Positions 56,761 through 64,000 of a DNA stretch of 64,000 nucleotides are shown here, piece after piece. The stretch's first letter is position 1, and the number at the start of each line of letters is the position of its first letter. The position numbers and the translations under genes were made by a program. Source of the DNA: Panicum virgatum (lineage: Eukaryota; Streptophyta; Magnoliopsida; Poales; Poaceae); assembly GCF_016808335.1 (NCBI RefSeq), contig NC_053147.1:66648960-66712959 (forward strand), in the 5' to 3' direction. A model generated the notes under the pieces. That model was not told where the DNA came from. It did not search any database and was given only the letters and a program-made list of their open reading frames with translations.

Positions 56761-59700
56761 ATGGCGAGCAGATCCAACGCATACCCTATGGGTGTCTCTG
56801 ATCCGCTCCCAGCTGGGTTTGGGATCTGGTTCGGGAGTCTCGAGTTCGGAGCGACCGGCAACGGTTACCTCATGCGGCTCCTCTCGCCCAGACGCAACCC
56901 CAGCATCCCGACTTCGTCAGCCCGGCGCAACAGGTGCTCGGGTCAGCGTTCGCGACAAGCACACGCGGAGCGACGTCGCGCGGCACGCCACAGCTCCCCC
57001 ACGTGGGTCGAGGCTAGCATGTCACAACTCAACATCGAGGCGAACAGGGCCACCGCTTCGTCATCACATGCCTCGACGTCATCTACGCCGGCATCGTCAC
57101 CTGCTGCGGCACTAGTGCCTCCCAGGGGGGGTTCGACTTCGGCGTCGCCTTTCCCCTTCGGGATGCGCAACGCTGCCGCCCACGCCTCGTCAACCAGCGC
57201 TAACTTCATCGAGCGTGAGGAACTGCTGGGTCATCATCTTCCGCCAATCCGCAGCCTCATCGCGTCGTCTCCAGACGAATCCTACCCCGAGACGGCGAGC
57301 TCGATCGCCGACGACGTCAACTTCTTCATGAACAACTTCACGGCCGAGGAGGCCGAGGACTACTCCGGGGTCTACGACCTCGACGCTCTTCGCTCGTTCC
57401 AGCTGGCAACGGCTTACTGCCTCACCTGCTCCGAAGACTCCAGCGAGGGGGACTTCGATCCCTCCCGGGAGTGCTTCATGGCGGACCTTGCGGACGAGCA
57501 GAACGACGGCGCCCCAAGCAATGATGGGGATGGCGGGGCGGACGCACAGGCAAAGCAACCGGTGGTCCCGCCCGCAGCCCCCTCCTCATCAAGCTCGGCG
57601 GCGCGACAAGCTCAGCTAGCGCAGCTCAACGAGCTTCAAGCCAAGCTCGACGAGCAGCGTCAACAAACCCAGGAGCTGCGCGCCGCACTCGAGCAGCAGC
57701 GTACCGCGCGTGGTGCACGCGCCCAGGCGGCGGGACGTGTTGCCCGGGAGCGCATCCTGGCGGATGACAACATCGACAAATCCCCTAAACTGCAGACGGC
57801 CGTCGAAAAACTCGTCGCTGCGGCCTATCTACTTCAAGCTATGCCCGAGCCATCGACGCCTTCGGGCCGCAACCTGCGCCGCGAGGCACAGGAGCTCATC
57901 GACCAAGCTGCCGTGCAGCAGGCCGAGAGTTCTGCGTCTCGTATGCACTCGAGGGCCCTGGAGCAGCCTGGAGGGACTGCGCACCAGGACCGCGAGGTTT
58001 CTGTGCACACACCACCAGCAGGGAAGGACAAAGCAGCCGTAGTGCCCGGTGCGAGGGCACCCTCGGTGCACGAGCGCATCGGAAGAGTTCCCGTAAGGGA
58101 GCGAATCTGTGACACTCACGGGCACGCTGGCGACGGCGATGCCCGCAATGTCATCGACGGCAGGAGGTACACCCCTCGATGGGGTGGACGCTTCGACCCC
58201 GAGCACGACAGGGGTGAGTCGCCGGAGCCTCCGGGCACCCGGGTGTTCAGCCGGGAGATTCGAACCGCGCCTTTTCCCCCGCGCTTCCGACAACCCAACA
58301 CCCTCGTCAAATACTCGGGCGAGACTGATCCTGCAGTCTGGCTCAACGACTACCGCCTAGCATGCCAGCTAGGAGGCGTGATGGAGGACGCAGTCATCAT
58401 CCGCAACCTTCCTCTCCATCTTGCTGACGCCACACGAACATGGCTCGAGCACCTACCTGCAGGTCAGATCCACAACTAGGCCGACTTGGTCCACATCTTC
58501 GTGGGCAATTTCCAGGGCACGTACGTGCGCCCTGGGAACTCTTGGGACCTCAAGGGGTGCCGCCAAAAGCCCCGCGAGTCCCTGCGTGACTACGTGCGAC
58601 GCTTCTCCAAGCAGTGCACCGAGCTCCCCAGCGTCACCCACGTCGAGGTCATTAACGCTTTCCTCGAGGGCACGACGTGCAGGAATCTGATGCATGAGCT
58701 TGCGAGAAGCTGACCCGTCAACACCAATGAGTTGTTCGACGCTGCCACCAACTTCGCTGCCGGTGAAGAAGCGGTGGGTGCCATCTTCGACGACAAATCG
58801 AGCAAGTGCAAGGACGATGCGCCCGCGGAGGGCAGCAACGTCAGGCCCAACGCCCCCGCCAAGAAACAGAAGCGGGGGAAGAAGGGAAAGAGGCCGGTCC
58901 CACCGAACCATCGCGGGTCGGGGCAGGCAGGGGACTCCGAGGAGGCCTTCGCCGTCGCCCCAGATCGCAAAGGTCCTCGAGGCCCCCCTCGAGGTGGTGG
59001 TGGCCAATTCGACGACATGCTCAAGAAGCCGTGCCCTTACCATAAGGACCCGATCAACCATACCCTCGAGCAGTGCGAAATGCTCAAGAGGTATTATAAC
59101 CGCGTCGCGCATCGCGATGAAGACAAGAAGAAGGATGCGGACAACAAGGGTGGAGATGACGAGTTCCCCCCAGTGGAGAACGCTTTCTTCATCTTTGGAG
59201 GAGCAATGACGAATATGACTCCTCGGCAGCGCAAGCGTGAGCGCCGCGAAGTCTTTTCCGTCACCAAAGCCACGCCATCCTACCTCGACTGGTCGAAGGA
59301 TACCATCGCCTTTGGCCGCGAGGACCACCCCGACTACGTCCCACATCCGGGACGGTATCCGCTCGTTGTCGACCCGATCATCGGCAACACCCGCTTCTCC
59401 AAGGTGCTCATGGACGGAGGTAGCAGCCTCAACATCATGTACGCCCCCACCTTGGAGCTCATGGGGATTGGATTAGACAAACTTCTCCCCAGCAAGTCGC
59501 CATTCCATGGCGTTGCGCCGGGGAAGCGAGTACAACCCCTCGGCCAGATCGATCTGCCTGTCTGCTTCGGCACGGCAGCTAACTTCCGCAAGGAGGTACT
59601 CACTTTCGAGGTGGTGGGATTTCGAGGGTCCTATCATGCCATCCTTGGTCGTCCCTGCTACGCCAAGTTTATGGCCGTCCCCAACTACACCTACCTCAAG

Positions 59701-62700
59701 CTCAAAATGCCGGGTCCAAAGGGCATCATCACCATCGGCTCTTCGTTCGAGTACGCCTACGAGTGCGATGTCGAGTGCGTTAAGCGCGCGGAAGCTCAAG
59801 CGAAGGACGAGGCTCTCGCAGCCACCCTCGACAAAATGGCGAGCGAGGCCTTGGACTCCACGCACCGACACGCTGGGAGCTTCGAACCCGCCGAGGGTAT
59901 CAAGAAAGTACCCCTCGACCCAAGCCACTCCGACGACAAGGAGTTGCAGATCAGCGCCACCCTCGACGACAAATAGGAAGTGGTGCTCGTCGATTTCCTC
60001 CGCGCCAACGCAGATATCTTTGCGTGGAGCCCCTCGGATATGCCTGGCATACCGAGGGAGGTCGCCGAGCACTCTCTTGATGTCCGTCCCAACTCTAAGC
60101 CGGTGAAGCAGCGCCTACGACGCTTCGACGAGCTCAAGCGCCGGGCGATCGGCGAGGAGTTGCAGAAGCTTCTGGTGGCCAGATTCATCAAAGAGGTATT
60201 CCATCCCGAGTGGCTAGCTAATCCAGTATTAGTAAAGAAAAAGAGTGGAAACTGGAGGATGTGTGTAGATTACACTAGCTTAAATAAGACATGTCCGAAG
60301 GTTCCCTTTCCTTTGCCACGAATCGATCAGATTGTAGACACTACCGCGGGATGCGAGCTCTTATCCTTTCTTGATGCTTATTCCGGTTATCACCAAATCA
60401 AGATGAAAGAGTCCGACCAGCTCGCGACCTCTTTTATCACACCCTTCGGCATGTACTGCTACGTTACGATGCCCTTTGGCCTCAGAAACGCCGGAGCCAC
60501 ATACCAGCGATGTATGCTCCACGTTTTCGGAGACCATCTCGGGCGCAGCGTAGAGGCATACGTCGATGACATCGTTTTGAAATCCAGGAAGGCGGACGAC
60601 CTGGTTGCTGATCTCAGGATCGCATTCGATTGCCTACGAGCCAAAGGGGTAAAACTTAACCCCGAGAAGTGAGTGTCCGGGGTGCCTCGAGGCATGCTCT
60701 TGGGCTTCATTGTCTCCCAGCGGGGCATCGAACCCAACCCTGACAAAGTCTCGGCCATCACTCGGATGGGACCGATCCGAGACCTGAAGGGGGTACAGAG
60801 GGTCATGGGATGCTTGGCGTCCCTTAGCCGTTTTATCTCGCGTCTCGGCGAGAAAGGCTTACCCCTGTATCGACTCTTGAGGAAAACCGAGCGCTTCACA
60901 TGGACCCCCGAAGCTCAAGAAGCCCTCGAAAGGCTAAAGGCATCACTCACCCGTGCTCCCATTCTTACACCACCTACGGACGGCGAGCCCCTCTATCTGT
61001 ACGTAGCTGCAACAACCCAAGTGGTCAGCGCAGTGATCGTGGTCGAAAGACAAGAGGAGGGTCAGGCTCTGCCCGTCCAGCGGCCGGTGTACTATATCAG
61101 CGAGGTGTTGTCTGAAACCAAGACACGCTATCCGCAGATTCAGAAGCTGCTCTATGCAGTAGTGCTGGATCGCCGCAAGCTGCGCCACTACTTCGAGGCC
61201 CACCCCGTCACCGTGGTTTCGTCTTTCCCTTTGGGGGAGATAGCTCACAACCGGGAAGCCGAAGGCAGAATTGCCAAATGGTCTGTCCCAAATCTTGGCT
61301 GACTTCGTGGCTGAGTGGACGGACACTCAGCTACCCCCATCACAAATCCAGGGCGAATGCTGGACTATGTACTTCGACGGGTCGGTGATGAAAACCGGCG
61401 CCGGCGCCGGCCTCCTCTTCATCTCACCCCTCGGAGAACACATGCGATACGTGATCCGTTTGCATTTCCCTGCTTCGAACAACATGGCGGAGTATGAGGC
61501 CCTCCTCGGCGGCCTCCGCATCGCCATCGAACTCGGTGTCGAACGCCTCGATGCGCGCGGTGACTCTCAGCTCATCGTCGACCAAGTAATGAAGGAGTCT
61601 AGCTGGCATGACCCGAAGATGGAGGCGTACTGCAACGCAGTACGCCGCCTCGAAGACAAATTCGACGGCCTCGAGCTCAATCATGTCCCGCGCAAATACA
61701 ACGAGGACGCCGACGAACTGGCCAAGATAGCCTCGGGGCGGACCACCGTCCCCCCGAATATCTTCGCCCACGACATCACCAAGCCCTCCGCCGAATTCAA
61801 GGACCTGCCGGAGCCGGGGCCCCCGTCCACCGGGTCCCCCGACGGGAACCCCCCGGCGGACGGGGTCGAGCCCATGGACATTGACTTCGGGACCACCTCC
61901 GCGGACGAGGCCGAAGCAATGGAAGTCGACGAGGCCCCCACTTCGCGAGACTGGCGCGTCCAGTACCTTGACTGGATCATTCGAGGGGTCCTATCCTCGA
62001 ACCGCGCTCAGGCGCGGCGCCTCGCCAGGCGGGCCAAGTCCTTCATTTTAATCGACAATGAGCTACACAAGCGTGGACCCTCGGGTGTCCTGCAACGATG
62101 CATCCCCATCCCCGAGGGTAAAGAGCTGATCCGCGACATCCATGCCGGCATCTGCGGCCATCATGCCGCGCCACGCACCCTCGTGGGTAACGCGTTTCGG
62201 CAAGGTTTTTACTGGCCCACCGCGGTCGCCGACGCCACCGACGTCGTGCGGACCTACGAGGGTTGCCAGTTCTACTCACGAAAAACACACCTCCCGGCCC
62301 ATGCTCTACAGACCATCCCCATCACGTGGCTGTTTGCCGTGTGGGGACTAGACCTCGTCGGTCCGTTGAAGAAGATGCCCGGGGGCTACACCCACTTGCT
62401 GGTGGCGGTCGACAAATTCTCCAAGTGGATCGAGGCTCGACCCATCGGTAAGATCAAATCCGAGCAAGCAGTTCTATTCTTCACCGACATCGTCTTCAGG
62501 TTCGGGGTCCCGAACTCGATCATCATCGACAACAGCACCCAGTTCAGAGGCAAGAAATTCTTGGCGTTCTGCGACAGCTTCCACATACGTGTGGACTGGT
62601 CGGCTGTGGCACACCCACAGACGAACGGGCAAGTGGAGCGTGCCAATGGTATGATCCTCCAAGGACTAAAGCCGAGGATCTTCAACAAACTGAACAAATT

Positions 62701-63187
62701 CGGCCGGAGGTGGCTCACAGAGCTGCCCTCGGTCGTCTGGAGCCTGAGGACGACCCCAAACAGAGCCACGGGCTTCTCTCTGTTCTTCCTCATCTACGGT
62801 GCCGAGGCTATCCTCCCCACTGACTTGGAGTATGGATCGCCGAGGCTTAAGGCATATCAAGAGCAACGAAACCAGCGAGCTCGCGAAGACTCGCTGGACC
62901 AAGTGGACGAGGCTCGAGACATGGCGCTCCTTCACTCTGCGCGCTACCAGCAGTCCTTATGAAGGTATCAGGCGCAGAGGGTCCGGCGCCGAGACCTCAA
63001 CGAAGGGGACTTGGTGCTAAGGCTTCGATAGGACAACAGGGGCCGCCACAAGCTCTCACCTCCATGGGAAGGACCCTACATAATCGCCGAGGTGCTCAAA
63101 CCCGGCACGTACAAGTTGGCCAACGAAAAAGGCGAAGTCCTCACAAACACTTGGAATATATAACAGCTACGTCGCTTCTATCCTTAA
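56761..63187 (+). pseudogene. gag-pol of the Tat-like element, interrupted
   Basis: One frame runs from ATG 56761 to about 61290 with stops at 58477, 58711, 59974 and 60670; then the frame shifts and continues with stops at 62960, 63029 and 63161, to 63187. Parts seen: gag with a coiled-coil-like Gln/Leu/Glu stretch (57610-57710) and the retrotransposon gag core (58300-58710); protease MDGGSSLN (59410); reverse transcriptase YVDD (60560-60571); RNase H (about 60990-61270); an archaeal-type second RNase H starting near 61290 (ADFVAEW, YFDGS); and an integrase with aspartates in GLDLVGPL and IIDNSTQF and Glu in GQVERAN. The integrase zinc finger has Tyr for its first Cys (TYEGC). Between the two RNase H domains a stretch seems deleted, which causes the shift. 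Confidence 0.88.
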
Positions 63188-63751
63188 AACTCCAAGTTTT
63201 TTGTACATTTGCCCGTACTCGCATCTTTAATTTCCCGAAATCATAAAGAAGTACACTTTACTTGTTTATTTTTGGGAACCATCCGGGCCCTCGAAGGCTA
63301 GGATGCGCGCTAACACTGAGGTACGCTCGGCTTTACCCTCGGCAAAGCCGAGCCTCCCTCGGGGGCTACTACGGGGGGAACCCCCGAACGTCCCCAAAAA
63401 GTCGCCAATGTTTTTCGAAATATTTCCGTCTCGATCTTAAGCTTCCCGTATCCTTGGAAAAAACATATGCGAGGAATAAGCAATTACGGTACGGGGCTGG
63501 CCGAGTCGTGGGGCCGCCTACGCCTCCGGGATACGGCACCCCCCTCACCACCCTACGCCTACGTTGCTTATGAACGCGAACTTCCTCGCAGATGTTTATC
63601 TAAGTCGCATACAAAGAACACGGAAATAAAGTAAAGAAACACAGGCTCGAACGCACAAGGCCTCGACGGGCCACACATTCAAATTACGAAACAAAATCTT
63701 TTATGTTCATAGGATGCGATTACAAAGCATGACTATGATATAAACACTAAT
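63188..63751. other. Post-pol spacer of the Tat-like element
   Basis: No conserved plus-strand domain. A near-palindromic ctcggcaaagccgag occurs at about 63340-63354. Confidence 0.5.
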
Positions 63752-63994
63752 CTATTTACATGGGCTTCGAGGCCCAACTATCCTACAGGCTACCATCCCC
63801 CCTTGCGGGCCCTCAGGGGCGTCGAACTCGACGATGGGAGGGATGTCCGCTTCGAGCTTCTCGGCGAGGACGGTGGCGAACTCCTCTGCGGCTGCATCGG
63901 CTTCATCCATGATGGCTGATGCGGCGTCCGCGTCAGCATCATCAGGAACGACGTACCCCGACGACACCCTCTGGAGATCCATGAGGTAATGCAT
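63752..63994 (-). CDS. Antisense reading frame downstream of pol, partial
   Basis: An acidic frame of at least 80 residues on the minus strand (MHYLMDLQRVSSGYVVPDDA and an Asp/Ala-rich part with EEFATVLAEKLEADIPPIVE) stays open to the window edge, so the true start may lie to the right. Antisense extra frames in this place are known from Tat/Retand elements; their role is unknown. The absence of stops and the non-random acidic, helical composition favour a real frame over chance. It may belong to a longer protein outside the window. Confidence 0.5.
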   Translation of the reverse strand: MHYLMDLQRVSSGYVVPDDADADAASAIMDEADAAAEEFATVLAEKLEADIPPIVEFDAPEGPQGGMVACRIVGPRSPCK

Positions 63995-64000
63995 CGAGGC

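Larger units (their letters stand above)
55328..64000 (+). mobile_element. Ty3/gypsy retrotransposon, Tat/Retand-like lineage, right end outside window
   Basis: 5' LTR 55328-56695, primer site from 56698, gag-pol remains 56761-63187 with a second, archaeal-type RNase H domain, and an antisense reading frame after pol. The second RNase H and the long acidic gag place it in the Tat (Retand-like) group. The 3' LTR is not in the window. Stops and a deletion show that it is inactive. Confidence 0.88.

Overview
The window is nuclear DNA of a grass, probably a panicoid. The evidence is GC-rich exons with AT-rich introns, grass-type receptor kinases, many small GGCC-ended MITEs, and nested Ty3/gypsy elements. 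I cannot name the species from sequence alone. There is no bacterial or viral gene organisation, no CRISPR array, and I recognised no tRNA or rRNA.

Only a few host genes are present. Three related receptor-like kinase loci lie at 1-1298 (minus strand, broken, cut by the window edge), 6963-9157 (plus, two exons, apparently intact) and 26651-28669 (plus, no intron, apparently intact). Each has a DUF26 (Gnk2-type, cysteine-rich) ectodomain. In the two complete genes this is joined to a kinase whose sequence looks like that of L-type lectin receptor kinases rather than ordinary CRKs. An intact five-exon FAD monooxygenase gene (11612-13521) sits between the second and third kinases.

Most of the rest is transposable elements. 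From left to right: a poly(A)-type retroposon (1838-2961); a MULE-transposase N-terminal fragment (5316-5790); a Pack-MULE carrying the end of a NAC transcription factor gene (15289-16403); a 3.6-kb solo LTR (17111-20748); several MITEs; a LINE reverse-transcriptase scrap (28770-29137); a decayed Del/Tekay-like gypsy element with a truncated 3' LTR (29704-39583); a large AT-rich region with a 1.5-kb tandem duplication (40590-43955), into which a young non-autonomous LTR element in minus orientation has inserted (45523-49856); a second retroposon with target-site duplication (51060-51944); a GC-rich minisatellite (52430-52960); a cluster of four MITE-like elements (53147-54429); and the 5' two-thirds or so of a Tat/Retand-type gypsy element running off the right edge (55328-64000).

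The kinases would act at the plasma membrane as receptors, and the monooxygenase is a soluble-type FAD enzyme; nothing shows that they share a pathway. Main points of interest: the DUF26/lectin-RLK-kinase chimera and its relic 10-nt intron, the Pack-MULE with a NAC cargo, the retroposons with target-site duplications, the stop codons in the Del-like element that look like methyl-cytosine decay, and the unexplained duplicated and inverted structure at 39.7-51 kb.
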